The notes: generated by a model not told the origin, from the letters alone. A DNA stretch of 46,828 bases from Flavonifractor sp. An92 (GCF_002159175.1 NZ_NFGZ01000022.1:1-46828), one strand, 5' to 3'. Numbered from the stretch's first letter, positions 1 to 9,597 are shown. Made by a program: numbers and translations.

Positions 1-265
1 CCTCAGCGGCGGGGGCGGGGGGCGTGGTCTCCCGCTGGGCGGCGTCGGCCAGGCCCAGCTTCACCAGGGCCTGAAAGGCCTCCTCCGCCCGGCCGGGGTC
101 CCATTTGAGGGCGTGGACGGCCCCCTGGGGGCGGAAGGGCCCGCCTGCCCGGAGCAGATGGAGGTACAGAAGGGCGGCGTCCCCGTTGCCGGAGGCCATC
201 AGACGGTCGGCGGCGTCGGCGCGCAGGGCCAGGACGCTGCCGGGGTAGAGTAATTGGTCCGCCAT
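1..265 (-). CDS. DnaD-like protein, N-terminal part (runs off the window)
   Basis: A minus-strand frame is open from an ATG at 265 to the window edge (88 codons, no stop). It is preceded by a strong AAAGGAGG ribosome binding site. The peptide starts MADQLLYPGSVLALRADAAD and has alanine/leucine-rich helices that resemble the winged-helix N-terminal domain of Firmicutes DnaD/replisome-organiser proteins. The family call rests on this resemblance only, because the diagnostic C-terminal DnaB/DnaD domain is outside the window. It is divergent from zapA. Confidence 0.5.
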   Translation of the reverse strand, partial: MADQLLYPGSVLALRADAADRLMASGNGDAALLYLHLLRAGGPFRPQGAVHALKWDPGRAEEAFQALVKLGLADAAQRETTPPAPAAE

Positions 266-407
266 GGGAGGTCCTCCTTTCCGAGTGGGATGGGCGGTCG
301 GTCTTTTCATCATACCACAACGGGGCGGCGGGGTAAAGTGCGCTCGCATTTGGGGCGAAGAAAGGCGGAAAATTCACATTGTGCCTATTTTTTCTCCACC
401 GGATTTA

Positions 408-416
408 TGATATACT
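408..416 (+). promoter_or_regulatory. Extended -10 promoter of the zapA operon
   Basis: TG-A-TATACT (408-416) is an extended -10 element about 70 bp before zapA. No good -35 is present at the right spacing (only a T-run), which fits an extended -10 promoter. The region between it and the divergent DnaD-like gene is AT-richer than its surroundings. Confidence 0.45.
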
Positions 417-487
417 ATTGACAAGTCTGAACACATCCGGCCCGCCCGTCCGGCGGGGCCGATCGAATATACGCGGGAGGGCGTACC

Positions 488-805
488 ATGAGAAATCACA
501 TCACCGTCACCATCGCCGATCAGGAATATAACGTGGTAGCCGCTGAGGACGAGAGCTACGTCCGCAAGGTGGCCGCCCATGTGGACAGCAAGGTCCGGGA
601 GGTCCTGGAGAACGGCCGCATTTCGGCGGCCAACGCCGCCATCCTGGCCGCGCTGAACATCGCCGACGAGTACTACAAGGAACAGGAGACCTCGGAGAAT
701 CTGCGCCGCCAGCTCAAGGAGTACCTGGAGGAGGGCACCAAGCTGAAAATGGAGCTCTCCGAGGCCAAGCGGGAGATCTTCAAGCTCCAGAACAGCAAGA
801 AGTAA
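488..805 (+). CDS. zapA: Cell division protein ZapA
   Basis: A 105-aa protein of the size and build of ZapA, the small FtsZ-binding protein that promotes FtsZ filament bundling at midcell. The N-terminal third is the ZapA beta/alpha head, with a VTIADQEYNV strand. It is followed by helices containing AANAAILAALNIADEY, the most conserved family block, and a charged coiled-coil tail ending in KLQNSKK. The start is ATG488 in context GAGGGCGTACCATG. It is the first gene of a plus-strand run and sits 18 bp before the U32 peptidase gene, an arrangement common in clostridia. Confidence 0.92.
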   Translation: MRNHITVTIADQEYNVVAAEDESYVRKVAAHVDSKVREVLENGRISAANAAILAALNIADEYYKEQETSENLRRQLKEYLEEGTKLKMELSEAKREIFKLQNSKK

Positions 806-823
806 GCGGACAAAGGAGGCCCT

Positions 824-2908
824 ATGCTGGAACTGCTCTCGCCCGCCGGCTCCATGGAGGCGCTGCGCGCCGCGGTACAAAACGGCGCGGACGCCGTCTA
901 TATGGGATACGGCGACTTCAATGCCCGCCGCAACGCGAAGAACTTCACGGAAGAGGAGTTTGCGGCGGCGGTTTCTTATTGTCATCTCCGGGGGTGTAAG
1001 CTCTACCTCACCCTCAACACTCTGGTCACCGACCGGGAGCTGCCCGGCGCCATCGACTGCGCCGTCCGGGCCAGCGCCCTGGGGGTGGACGCGGTGCTGG
1101 TCCAGGACCTGGGCATCCTGCGCCTGCTGCGGCAGGCCGCCCCGGACCTGCCGGTCCACGCCTCCACCCAGATGACCGTTCACAACCTGGACGGCGTCAA
1201 GCGCATGGCCGACTTCGGCATGACCCGGGCGGTGCTGTCCCGGGAGCTGGACCGGAAGGCCATCGCCTATATCTGCGAGCGCTCCCCCATCGAGATCGAG
1301 GTCTTTGGACACGGAGCGCTGTGCATGTGCTACTCGGGCCAGTGCTTCATGTCCTCCGTCATCGGCGGGCGCAGCGGCAACCGCGGCCTGTGTGCTCAGC
1401 CCTGCCGCCTGCGCTACGGCTGGAACGGCAAGGCCGACGGCAACCCCCTGTCCCTGAAGGACATGTCCCTGGCCGGGCACCTGCGGGAGCTGCGGAAAAT
1501 GGGTGTATCCTGCCTGAAGCTGGAGGGACGGATGAAGCGCCCGGAGTACGTGGCCGTGGTCACCCGGGTGTACGCCGCTGCCATCCGGGAGGGGCGGGAG
1601 CCCACGCCCGAGGAGGTGCAGGCGCTGACGAAAGCCTTCTCCCGCCAGGGCTTCACCGACGGGTTCTACCAGGGCCAGACCGGTCCGGCCATGTTCGGCG
1701 TCCGGGAGGAGGAGAAGGAGCCCAAGGAGCTCTTCGCCCAGGCCCGGCAGACCTATGAGGACGGGGAGGCCCAGCGGGTCCCGGTGGAGTTCTACGCCGT
1801 GGTCCGCCGGGGTGAGACCGTGAAGGTGGCCGCCCGGGACGAGGACGGCCACACCGCCGCCGTGGAGGGGGAGGCCCCCCAGGAGGCGCGGACCAAGCCC
1901 CTCACCGCCGAGGGCGTGGAGAAGCAGCTCGCCCGCACCGGCGGCACCCCCTACCGCTGTGCCGCCGTCCACACCAAGCTGGACAGCGGCCTGGCCCTCT
2001 CGGCGGCCAGCCTGAACGCCCTGCGCCGCCAGGCGCTGGAGGAGCTCTCCGCCCAGCGCGTGAAGCCCAGGGAGCGCCGCACCGGCGACTTCCAGCCCGG
2101 CGTGCGCTATGAGAACCGCCGGGAGGCCCCGGTGCTCACCGTGTCGGTACGCCACGCCGAGCAGATCACCGACGAGCTCCTGGCCCTGAACCCGGCCCTC
2201 ATCTACGTCCCGGTGGAGGAGCTGGCCGCCCACCCGGATCTGGCCGGGAAGGGGAAATTCGGCGTGATCCTCCCCCGCATCGCCTGGGACAAGGAGCGGG
2301 ATACCCTCAAGGATCAGCTCAAGGCCGCCCGGGACATGGGCGTGAAGGATGCCCTGGTGGGCAATCTGGGTCTTCTGGACCTGCCGGAGGAGCTGGGCTT
2401 CACCCTGCGGGGCGATTTCGGCCTGGAGCTCTACAACTCCCAGGCCCTCAAGGAGGTCAAACGGATGGGCCTCGCCTCGGCCACCGTGTCCTTTGAGCTG
2501 AAGCTGGCCCAGATCCGGGACCTCTCCAAGGCCCTGGACACCGAGCTCATCACCTACGGCCGCCTGCCCCTGATGATCATGGAAAACTGCATCATCCGCA
2601 ACCGCACCGGCGGTGTGTGCCGCCATGCCTGCGAGCGGGAGGGGGAAAATACCCTCACCGACCGCAAGGGGGAGAAGTTCCCGGTGGTGCGGGCCTGGGG
2701 CTGCCGCAACGAGATTTTGAACGGCAAGCCGGTGTATCTGGCCGACAAGGCCGGGGACTACCGCCGCCTGGGGCTCTGGGCCCAGCGGCTCATGTTTACC
2801 CTGGAGTCCCCCAAGGAGTGCGCCGCCATCGCCCGGCGGTATGCCGGTTCGGGGGACTGGACCCCCAGCGCCTATACCCGGGGGCTTTACTACCGGGACG
2901 TGGAATAA
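824..2908 (+). CDS. U32 family peptidase (RlhA/collagenase-like) with DUF3656
   Basis: A 694-aa member of peptidase family U32. It begins MLELLSPAGSMEALRAAVQNG, the typical U32 opening. The cysteine cluster around residues 162-200 (GHGALCMCYSGQC, then RGLCAQPCRLRYG) matches the conserved U32 signature. A second cysteine group lies near residues 589-605 (NCIIRNRTGGVCRHACE). The long form with a DUF3656-type middle is the clostridial type. Relatives such as E. coli RlhA act in 23S rRNA C2501 hydroxylation and TrhP in tRNA hydroxylation; the cysteines are thought to bind an iron-sulfur cluster. A strong AAAGGAGG precedes ATG824. The exact substrate cannot be read from sequence. Confidence 0.88.
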   Translation: MLELLSPAGSMEALRAAVQNGADAVYMGYGDFNARRNAKNFTEEEFAAAVSYCHLRGCKLYLTLNTLVTDRELPGAIDCAVRASALGVDAVLVQDLGILRLLRQAAPDLPVHASTQMTVHNLDGVKRMADFGMTRAVLSRELDRKAIAYICERSPIEIEVFGHGALCMCYSGQCFMSSVIGGRSGNRGLCAQPCRLRYGWNGKADGNPLSLKDMSLAGHLRELRKMGVSCLKLEGRMKRPEYVAVVTRVYAAAIREGREPTPEEVQALTKAFSRQGFTDGFYQGQTGPAMFGVREEEKEPKELFAQARQTYEDGEAQRVPVEFYAVVRRGETVKVAARDEDGHTAAVEGEAPQEARTKPLTAEGVEKQLARTGGTPYRCAAVHTKLDSGLALSAASLNALRRQALEELSAQRVKPRERRTGDFQPGVRYENRREAPVLTVSVRHAEQITDELLALNPALIYVPVEELAAHPDLAGKGKFGVILPRIAWDKERDTLKDQLKAARDMGVKDALVGNLGLLDLPEELGFTLRGDFGLELYNSQALKEVKRMGLASATVSFELKLAQIRDLSKALDTELITYGRLPLMIMENCIIRNRTGGVCRHACEREGENTLTDRKGEKFPVVRAWGCRNEILNGKPVYLADKAGDYRRLGLWAQRLMFTLESPKECAAIARRYAGSGDWTPSAYTRGLYYRDVE

Positions 2909-2922
2909 TAGGAGAACGACCC

Positions 2923-3372
2923 ATGGAACTGAAGATCAAAGCGGTGTCCCCCCACATCGGGGACAGCATTCCCTTTCCGTTTTACGCCAGCGCCGGAGCG
3001 GCGGGCATGGACCTGAGCGCCTGCATCGACGCGCCGGTGACGCTGGAGCCCCACCAGATCGTCCGCATCCCCACCGGGGTGGCCATCGCGCTGCCGTCGG
3101 CGGAGTATGTGGCCCTGGTGTTTGCCCGTTCGGGCCTGGGCATCAAGCACGGGGTGGCCCTCGCCAACGGCGTGGGGGTCATCGACAGCGACTACCGGGG
3201 GGAGATCCAGGTTGGGCTCATCAACCAGTCCGACACCCCCTACACCATCGAGCCCGGCGAGCGGGTGGCCCAGCTGGCGGTGATGCCGGTGGTGCAGCCC
3301 ACCCTCGTGCCGGTGGACACCCTGGACGAGACGGAGCGGGGCGCGGGCGGCTTCGGCTCCACGGGAAAATAA
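2923..3372 (+). CDS. dut: dUTP diphosphatase (dUTPase)
   Basis: A 149-aa trimeric-type dUTPase that hydrolyses dUTP to dUMP, keeping uracil out of DNA and feeding thymidylate synthesis. All five family motifs are visible in order: AGAAGMDLSA, ARSGLGIKHG, GVIDSDYRGE, GERVAQLAV and the C-terminal glycine-rich GAGGFGSTGK arm that closes the active site. The frame stays open upstream, but ATG2923 with GGAGAACGACCC before it gives the expected protein length. It follows the U32 gene by 14 bp and precedes maf by 13 bp, so it is probably co-transcribed with them. Confidence 0.95.
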   Translation: MELKIKAVSPHIGDSIPFPFYASAGAAGMDLSACIDAPVTLEPHQIVRIPTGVAIALPSAEYVALVFARSGLGIKHGVALANGVGVIDSDYRGEIQVGLINQSDTPYTIEPGERVAQLAVMPVVQPTLVPVDTLDETERGAGGFGSTGK

Positions 3373-3385
3373 GGAGAAGAAAACG

Positions 3386-3979
3386 ATGGACATCATTCTG
3401 GCCTCCCAGTCGCCCCGGCGGCGGGAGCTTTTGGAGCGCATGGGGCTGACCGGCTTCCAGGTCATCTCCCCCGATGTGGACGAAAACCTGGGGGAGGAGC
3501 TGCCCCCCGCCGAGCTGGTCAGCCGCCTCTCCCGGCGGAAGGCCCAGGCGGTGGCGGCCAAGGCCGGGCAGGACGCCCTGGTCATCGCCGCCGACACGGT
3601 GGTGGCCCTGGAGGGCACCATTCTGGGCAAGCCCGCCGATGAGCTGGCCGCTTTCCGCATGCTCTCCGCCCTCTCGGGGGCCCGGCATCAGGTGTATACC
3701 GGCGTCACCGTCCTGCGGGGCGAAGAGGCGTATACCGAGTACGAGGTCACCGACGTCACCTTCCGGGAGCTCTCGGAGGGGGAGATCGAGGACTATATCC
3801 GCACCGGCGAGCCCATGGACAAGGCCGGGGCCTACGGCATCCAGGGCTACGGCGCCCTGTTTATCGAGGGCATCCAGGGGGATTACTATAATGTGATGGG
3901 CCTGCCGGTGTGCCGGCTGGGCCGGCTCCTGGACCGGCTGGGCGTCCACTGTCTGGCGCTGGCCGCCCGGCGGCGCTGA
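3386..3979 (+). CDS. maf: Maf-type nucleotide pyrophosphatase
   Basis: A 197-aa Maf-family house-cleaning pyrophosphatase that hydrolyses dTTP/UTP or modified nucleotides. It has the family opening LASQSPRRRELLERMG, the AADTVVALEG motif, the KPADE motif and a GAYGIQGYGALF block near the C-terminus. The start is ATG3386 with AAGGAGAAG upstream. It lies immediately before mreC-mreD, the classical Firmicutes position, which is why Maf was originally linked to septum inhibition. Confidence 0.94.
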   Translation: MDIILASQSPRRRELLERMGLTGFQVISPDVDENLGEELPPAELVSRLSRRKAQAVAAKAGQDALVIAADTVVALEGTILGKPADELAAFRMLSALSGARHQVYTGVTVLRGEEAYTEYEVTDVTFRELSEGEIEDYIRTGEPMDKAGAYGIQGYGALFIEGIQGDYYNVMGLPVCRLGRLLDRLGVHCLALAARRR

Positions 3980-3999
3980 GGAGAACGGAGGCGCGCCTT

Positions 4000-4842
4000 T
4001 TGAAAGATTTTTTCCGCAACAACGGGGGACTCATCCTCATCATTGCCGTGCTGCTGGGGTGTATCATCGCCCTGACCTCGGCGCTGATGGGGGGCTTTGC
4101 CCACCCCCTGTCCAATCTGGTGGGGATCATCACCACCCCGGTGCGCAACGGCATCAACGCCGTGGTGGAGTGGACCGAGGCCCGGTATGAGGCCGCCTTC
4201 CGCCAGAGCGAGCTGGAGGCCGACTACGAGCAGCTCAAGAAGGACTACGCCGAGCTGGAGAAAGAGCTCCGGGAGGCCCAGAGCGACGCCGAGGAGAATG
4301 AGCGCCTGCGCAATCTGCTGGGCCTGAAGGAGAAGCGGCGGGAGCTCCAGTTCGAGGCCGCCACCGTCACCGCCGTGGTCGCCGACAACTGGGACTCCGC
4401 CCTGACCATCAGCAAGGGCAGCGACTTCGGCCTGGAGCAGGGGGACTGCGTGGTGGACGAGTACGGCAATCTGGTGGGCCTCATCGATCAGGTGGGGACC
4501 AACTGGTCCACCGTCATGACCATCGTGGACTCCGACCTGGAGATGGGCGGCCTCATCGCCCGCACCGACACCGCCGGCATCCTGGAGGGCAGCTTTGAGC
4601 TGATGGGGCAGGGGAAGCTCCGCCTCTCCTACCTCCCCGAGAACAGCGAGTTCATGGCGGGTGACCAGGTGCTCACCTCCGGCCTGAGCGGCCTGTACCC
4701 CTCCGATCTGGTGGTGGGCTACATCGAAGAGGTGCGCACCGACCCCTCCGGCATGACCCGCTACGCCGTGGTGGTGCCCGAGGCGGACCTGAGCGACTTG
4801 CAGCAGGTGTTCGTCATCACCAACTTCGACATCGTGGAATAA
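4000..4842 (+). CDS. mreC: Rod-shape determining protein MreC
   Basis: A 280-aa MreC that organises the elongasome between MreB and the penicillin-binding proteins. One membrane segment is at about residues 7-28 (GGLILIIAVLLGCIIALTSA). A coiled coil follows at about 55-105 with heptads of Glu/Leu, then the periplasmic-type beta domain. An in-frame extension reaches 3910 inside maf, but TTG4000 with CGGAGG 8 bases upstream gives a normal MreC N-terminus (LKDFFRNNGG), so the TTG start is chosen. It is followed by mreD and PBP2 as expected. Confidence 0.93.
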   Translation: MKDFFRNNGGLILIIAVLLGCIIALTSALMGGFAHPLSNLVGIITTPVRNGINAVVEWTEARYEAAFRQSELEADYEQLKKDYAELEKELREAQSDAEENERLRNLLGLKEKRRELQFEAATVTAVVADNWDSALTISKGSDFGLEQGDCVVDEYGNLVGLIDQVGTNWSTVMTIVDSDLEMGGLIARTDTAGILEGSFELMGQGKLRLSYLPENSEFMAGDQVLTSGLSGLYPSDLVVGYIEEVRTDPSGMTRYAVVVPEADLSDLQQVFVITNFDIVE

Positions 4843-4854
4843 GGGGGCGTACCG

Positions 4855-5367
4855 ATGACCCGACACGATTTTCTGGTCAAGTGGGGCGTGTACGCCCTGG
4901 CACTGCTGCCGGTTTGGTTTCTGGAGTGCTACATTCTAGCCCGCTATCCCTTCTACGGCATCAAGCCCATGCTGCTGCCCCTGGCGGTGGTGGCGGTGGC
5001 GGTGCTGGAGGGAGCCTCCGGCGGCGCCGGCTTCGGCCTGGGGGTGGGGCTGCTGGGCACCGCGGTGTACTACCACACCGGCGGCGGCTTCGTGGTGCTC
5101 ATGACCCTGCTGGGGCTGGGCACCGGCCTTTTGACCCAGTACGTCCTGCGGCAGGATTTTTTGGGGTGTCTGCTCTGCTCCGCGCTCTCTTTGGGGATCC
5201 TGGACGTGACCCGCATCCTCCCGCGTCTGCTCTATCAGCGGGAGTCCCTGGAGGCCATGCTCCGCGTGGCCGGTGGGGAGATCCTCTGGTCCCTGGTCTT
5301 TACGCCGCTGGTCTATGCCATCTTCCTGTGGGTATTCCGGCGGGTCCCCAAGCGCACCCACTTCTGA
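4855..5367 (+). CDS. mreD: Rod-shape determining protein MreD
   Basis: A 170-aa very hydrophobic protein with about five membrane spans, the size and topology of MreD. Sequence identity to MreD is always low, so the call leans on position between mreC (12 bp upstream) and PBP2. It is a membrane component of the elongation machinery of the peptidoglycan side wall. The start is ATG4855. Confidence 0.9.
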   Translation: MTRHDFLVKWGVYALALLPVWFLECYILARYPFYGIKPMLLPLAVVAVAVLEGASGGAGFGLGVGLLGTAVYYHTGGGFVVLMTLLGLGTGLLTQYVLRQDFLGCLLCSALSLGILDVTRILPRLLYQRESLEAMLRVAGGEILWSLVFTPLVYAIFLWVFRRVPKRTHF

Positions 5368-5409
5368 TCCGGCCCGGCCGGACCGCACCGCCAAGGAAAG
5401 GGCACATCC

Positions 5410-7641
5410 ATGGATAGAAAAAACTTCCAATTCAGACTATATACCGTGGTGGCCGTCATGGCCCTGCTGTTTCTCCTCTTCATTGCCGTGTTGTGGGATC
5501 TCCAGATCATCCACGGCGCGGAGTACCGCCAGAATTCCACCAAGCGTATCGCCCAGATCGAGACGGTGGACGCCGTCCGGGGCGAAATCGTAGACCGCAA
5601 TGGCCGGGTGCTGGTGACCAACCGCTCCACCTATCAGGTGACCCTCAAGGAGAGCGCCATGGGCGAGGAGGCCGAGCGCAACGCCAACCTCCTCAAGCTG
5701 CTGGAGATCTGCCACAGCGAGGGGGTCACCTGGACCGACACCTTCCCGGTGTCCCAGACCGCGCCCTACGTCTTTACCCTGGATCAGGCCACCAATACCC
5801 AGAAAAAGGCCTTTGCCTCCCTTATGGAGACCATGAAGTGGACCGATCCGGCCCGGGAGGCCCTGGAACAGATCGGCATGGCCCCCGAGGAGGAGGAGCA
5901 GACCCTCTCCGGCTTCGTGGAGGAGATCGGCAACACCGCCCAGGCCGTTCAGGACGGGACCTACGGGACCTCCGCTACCGTCGACGGAGCCATCTCCGCC
6001 GACGCCCTCCTCCAGACCATGCGGGAGTACTATGAGGTGGACCCCAGCGTCTCCGACGAGGACGCCCGGGCCCTGCTGGGGGTGCTCTACGAGCTGAGCC
6101 TGCGCAAGAAGAACGCCACCACCACCGAATACATCTTTGCCACCGACGTGGACGTGCAGTTCATCAGTGTGGTGAAGGAGCATAAACTGAAGGGTGTCAC
6201 CATCGACGCCACCACCACCCGGGAGTACAAGACCTCCTATGCCTCCCATCTGCTGGGCCGGGTGGGCGCCATCACCGGGGATATGTGGAATGCGGAGGAC
6301 TCCTACTACAAGAAGAACGGCTATAATATGAACGACCTGGTGGGCATCGACGGCGTAGAGAACGCCTTTGAGGAGTACCTCCGGGGCGAGGCCGGCACCC
6401 AGGCCGTGGAGACCAACTCCGAGGGCAAGGTGGTGGGCGAGAGCTGGCTGGTAGACAGCGAGACCGGCGAGACTCTGGAGCCAAAGCCGGGCGACAACGT
6501 GGTCCTTACCCTGGACCTGCGCCTCCAGGAGGCCCTGGAGGAGTCCCTGGCCAAGTGGGTCCCCACCCTCACCGACCAGACTGAGGGCGCCGCCGGCGTG
6601 GTGATGAACATGAGCGGCGAGGTGCTGGCCATGGCGTCCTATCCCACCTACGACCCCAATATCTACAAAAATTCCACCGAGTTCGCTGAGGCGAGCCAGG
6701 ACCCCCTGACCCCCTTTGTGAACCGGGCTACCCGGGGCACTTACTCCCCCGGCTCCACCTTCAAGATGATCACCGGCGTGGCCGCCCTCCAGGAGGGGTA
6801 TACCACCACCACCGAGGAGATCTATGACACCGGCCGCTTCCAGTACCCGGAGGGCCAGAAGTACCCCTACGGCGACTACCACCCCGCCTGCTGGTATTAT
6901 CTTGAGTACGGCGGAAAGCACGGCTGGGAGAACATCAGCGAGGCCCTGCGGGACTCCTGCAACATCTTCTTCTTCACCATGGCCGACCGCATGGGCATTG
7001 AAATCATCAACGAGTACGCCGCCATGTTCGGCCTGGGCCAGCCCACCGGCATCGAGCTACCCGAAAAGACCGGCTATGTGGCCAGCCCCGAGACCAGCAA
7101 ACTCCTGGGCCAGGAGTGGTACGGCGGTCTGCTGCTCCCCGCCGCCATCGGCCAGGGCGACACCCTGTGTACCCCCCTCCAGCTGGCGAACTACATCGCC
7201 ACGCTGGTCAACGGCGGCACCCGCTATGAGGCCCATCTGCTGAAAACCGTCAAGAGCAGCGACTACTCTCAGGTGATCCTGGAGAAGGAGCCCAAGGCGC
7301 TGGACGACATCGACATCGACCAGGAAAACCTGGACGCGGTGAAGTACGGCATGTACCTCCTGGGTACCGAGGGCAGCGTCTCCTCCTACTTCAAAGACCT
7401 GCCCGTCACCGTGGGCGCAAAGACCGGTACCGCCCAGGTGGGCTCCGCCACCGCCGAGTCCGACGCCATCCTGGTGTGCTTTGCCCCCTATGAGGACCCC
7501 GAGATCGCCATCGCCCTGGCGGTGGAGCACGGCGGCTCCGGTACCTCTGTGGCCGCCATCGCCGCCGACGTGCTGGCCGCCTATTTCAGCGCCGATACCA
7601 GCGCCGAGACCGTGGTGTCCGAGGGCACCCTCCTGCGCTGA
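5410..7641 (+). CDS. mrdA: Penicillin-binding protein 2, class B transpeptidase
   Basis: A 743-aa class B PBP. An N-terminal anchor at about residues 10-30 (VVAVMALLFLLFIAVLWDL) is followed by the pedestal/dimerisation domain with VRGEIVDRNGRVLVTN. The transpeptidase domain has the catalytic tetrad S449-T-F-K in SPGSTFKMITG, the SxN motif S516-C-N in RDSCNIFFF, and K671-T-G in GAKTGTAQVG. It cross-links peptidoglycan for elongation with MreC/MreD and RodA and is a beta-lactam target. The middle region (acidic, residues 115-245) is longer than in Gram-negative PBP2, as is usual in clostridia. Confidence 0.93.
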   Translation: MDRKNFQFRLYTVVAVMALLFLLFIAVLWDLQIIHGAEYRQNSTKRIAQIETVDAVRGEIVDRNGRVLVTNRSTYQVTLKESAMGEEAERNANLLKLLEICHSEGVTWTDTFPVSQTAPYVFTLDQATNTQKKAFASLMETMKWTDPAREALEQIGMAPEEEEQTLSGFVEEIGNTAQAVQDGTYGTSATVDGAISADALLQTMREYYEVDPSVSDEDARALLGVLYELSLRKKNATTTEYIFATDVDVQFISVVKEHKLKGVTIDATTTREYKTSYASHLLGRVGAITGDMWNAEDSYYKKNGYNMNDLVGIDGVENAFEEYLRGEAGTQAVETNSEGKVVGESWLVDSETGETLEPKPGDNVVLTLDLRLQEALEESLAKWVPTLTDQTEGAAGVVMNMSGEVLAMASYPTYDPNIYKNSTEFAEASQDPLTPFVNRATRGTYSPGSTFKMITGVAALQEGYTTTTEEIYDTGRFQYPEGQKYPYGDYHPACWYYLEYGGKHGWENISEALRDSCNIFFFTMADRMGIEIINEYAAMFGLGQPTGIELPEKTGYVASPETSKLLGQEWYGGLLLPAAIGQGDTLCTPLQLANYIATLVNGGTRYEAHLLKTVKSSDYSQVILEKEPKALDDIDIDQENLDAVKYGMYLLGTEGSVSSYFKDLPVTVGAKTGTAQVGSATAESDAILVCFAPYEDPEIAIALAVEHGGSGTSVAAIAADVLAAYFSADTSAETVVSEGTLLR

Positions 7642-7680
7642 CCATTTCCGAAACTCTGCAAGGATTGGACTGATCGTATT

Positions 7681-9549
7681 ATGACTGACCCCCGCACTTT
7701 CGACCCGAGAGACCCCGCCTGCAAGTCTCCCTACGGCGCGGTCCCGTCGGGGACTGCGGTCCACCTCACCGTCCGCCCTCTGCGGGCGTGGGGCTTTTCC
7801 CATGTGACCCTGTCCGCCCGCTTCGAGGGCCAGGACAACCGCACCGTCCGCTTGGAGCTGGCATGGAGCGGCCTGGACCTGGAACGGGACTGCTATTCCG
7901 GCACCCTGGACGTGGGGGATTATGTGGGCCTTATCTGGTACACCTTCCATATGGAGGGGCTGGACGGCCGCTGGGCCGAGCTGGGGGAATATCAGCTCAC
8001 CGTGTACGACGACCGCGAGCAGGTGCCCACCTGGTTCGGCGAGGGGGTCACCTATCAGATCTTCCCCGACCGCTTCCGCCGCCTGCGCATCCCCGATCCC
8101 AAGGGGATGATCGGCGGCCGGACGGTCCACACCGGCTGGTACGAGGAGCCGGTCTACCTGCCCGACGAGCACGGCGAGGTGCGCAACCGGGACTTCTTCG
8201 GCGGCAGCCTCAACGGCGTGCGGGATAAGCTGGGCTACCTGAAGGGGCTGGGGGTGGACACCATCTACTTCTGTCCCATCTTCGAGGCCCCGGAGAACCA
8301 CCGCTACGGCACCGGCGACTACGAGAAGATCGATCCCATGCTGGGCACCAACGAGGATTTCCGCCAGCTCTGCGACGAGGCCCACGCCCTGGGCATGCAC
8401 ATCATGCTGGACGGCGTCTTTAACCACACCGGCTTTGTCAGTCGCTACTTCAACGGCGACGGCTCCTACGACACCGGCGTGCCCGGCGCGGCCCAGTCCC
8501 CCGACAGCCCCTATCGCAAGTGGTACAACTTCATCCACTGGCCGGACCAGTACGACTCCTGGTGGGGCATCTACTCCCTCCCCGCCGTCAACGAGAGCGA
8601 GCCGGCCTATGTGGACTACATGATCCGGGATGAAAACAGCATCGTCCGCCGCTGGCTCAAGGCGGGGGCGGATGGCTGGCGGCTGGATGTGGCCGACGAG
8701 CTGCCCGATACCTTTGTCCACGCCCTCCACGAGGCCGTGCGGGAGACCAAGCCCGACGGCGTGGTCATCGGCGAGGTGTGGGAGGACGGCTCCAACAAGA
8801 TCGCCTACGGCGTGCGCCGCAAGCACATCCTGGGCGGCCACTGCGACGGCCTGATGAATTACCCCTTCCGCAACTCCCTCATTGAGTTCCTGCTGGGCAA
8901 GGACGCCCGCTTCTTCCAGGAGGCCATGGAGGGGTTGAGGGCCAATTACCCGCCCTTTGCCTACTACTCGGCCATGAACGCCCTGGGCACCCACGACACC
9001 GCCCGCATCCTCACCCTCCTGGGGGTGGGATCCCCCTGCCTGGAGTACACCAAGAGCTGGCGGGCCGACTACCGCATGACGCCGGAGCAGCTGGCCCGGG
9101 GCATGGAGCTCCTCCGCCTGGGGGCCCTGGTGCTGTATACCTTCCCCGGCTCCCCCACCGTTTACTACGGCGACGAGGCCGGGATGGAGGGCTTCGAGGA
9201 CCCCTTCAACCGCCGCCCCTATCCCTGGGGCCGGGAGAACGGGGACCTCATCCGGTGGTTCACCCGCATGGGACAGCTGCGCCACCGCTATGCGGCGCTG
9301 CGCAAGGGCGCCATCACCTACGAAAAGGCCGACGGCCATGTGCTGGCCTACCGGCGGACGTGGGAGAAGGAGACCGTGCTGGTGGCGGTGAACACCGGCG
9401 ACCAGGCGGTCACGCTGGACCTGCCCTGGCCCGCCCGGGACGTGCTCAGCGGCGAGGTGCTCCCCGCGCCGGGGACCCGCGCCCTCACCGCCCAGCTCCC
9501 GCCCCGCACCGGCCGGGTGCTCATCCCCATCACCAGATTCCAAGGTTAA
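7681..9549 (+). CDS. Glycoside hydrolase family 13 (neopullulanase/alpha-amylase type)
   Basis: A 622-aa GH13 enzyme of the alpha-glucan group. An N-terminal immunoglobulin-like domain (about 1-115) precedes the TIM barrel. The catalytic residues are readable: nucleophile D336 in DGWRLDVADE, acid/base E365 in VVIGEVWED, and D439 in LGTHDTARIL. The first conserved region is DGVFNHTG. A small all-beta C-domain ends at residue 622. No signal peptide is present, so it probably acts on intracellular maltodextrin. The start ATG7681 is 39 bp after PBP2 but its ribosome binding site is weak (AAGGA 15 bases away). Exact specificity is uncertain. Confidence 0.9.
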   Translation: MTDPRTFDPRDPACKSPYGAVPSGTAVHLTVRPLRAWGFSHVTLSARFEGQDNRTVRLELAWSGLDLERDCYSGTLDVGDYVGLIWYTFHMEGLDGRWAELGEYQLTVYDDREQVPTWFGEGVTYQIFPDRFRRLRIPDPKGMIGGRTVHTGWYEEPVYLPDEHGEVRNRDFFGGSLNGVRDKLGYLKGLGVDTIYFCPIFEAPENHRYGTGDYEKIDPMLGTNEDFRQLCDEAHALGMHIMLDGVFNHTGFVSRYFNGDGSYDTGVPGAAQSPDSPYRKWYNFIHWPDQYDSWWGIYSLPAVNESEPAYVDYMIRDENSIVRRWLKAGADGWRLDVADELPDTFVHALHEAVRETKPDGVVIGEVWEDGSNKIAYGVRRKHILGGHCDGLMNYPFRNSLIEFLLGKDARFFQEAMEGLRANYPPFAYYSAMNALGTHDTARILTLLGVGSPCLEYTKSWRADYRMTPEQLARGMELLRLGALVLYTFPGSPTVYYGDEAGMEGFEDPFNRRPYPWGRENGDLIRWFTRMGQLRHRYAALRKGAITYEKADGHVLAYRRTWEKETVLVAVNTGDQAVTLDLPWPARDVLSGEVLPAPGTRALTAQLPPRTGRVLIPITRFQG

Positions 9550-9552
9550 CAA

Positions 9553-9595
9553 AACGCCCGGATGGGCCGCAGCGCGGCCCGTCCGGGCGTTCTTG
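9553..9595. terminator. Bidirectional terminator between GH13 and ftsH
   Basis: An inverted repeat of 18 bp (arms 9553-9570 and 9574-9591, loop 3) is built around AACGCCCGG/CCGGGCGTT with a single G-T pair. It has an A-run on one side and a T-containing tract on the other. It lies between two convergent genes and can serve both. Confidence 0.85.
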
Positions 9596-9597
9596 AT

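Noticed and set aside
374..2626. 750-aa minus-strand ORF
   Set aside because: Antisense shadow of zapA and the U32 gene, produced by high GC; no family features.
7057..9552. 831-aa minus-strand ORF
   Set aside because: Antisense shadow of PBP2 and the GH13 gene.
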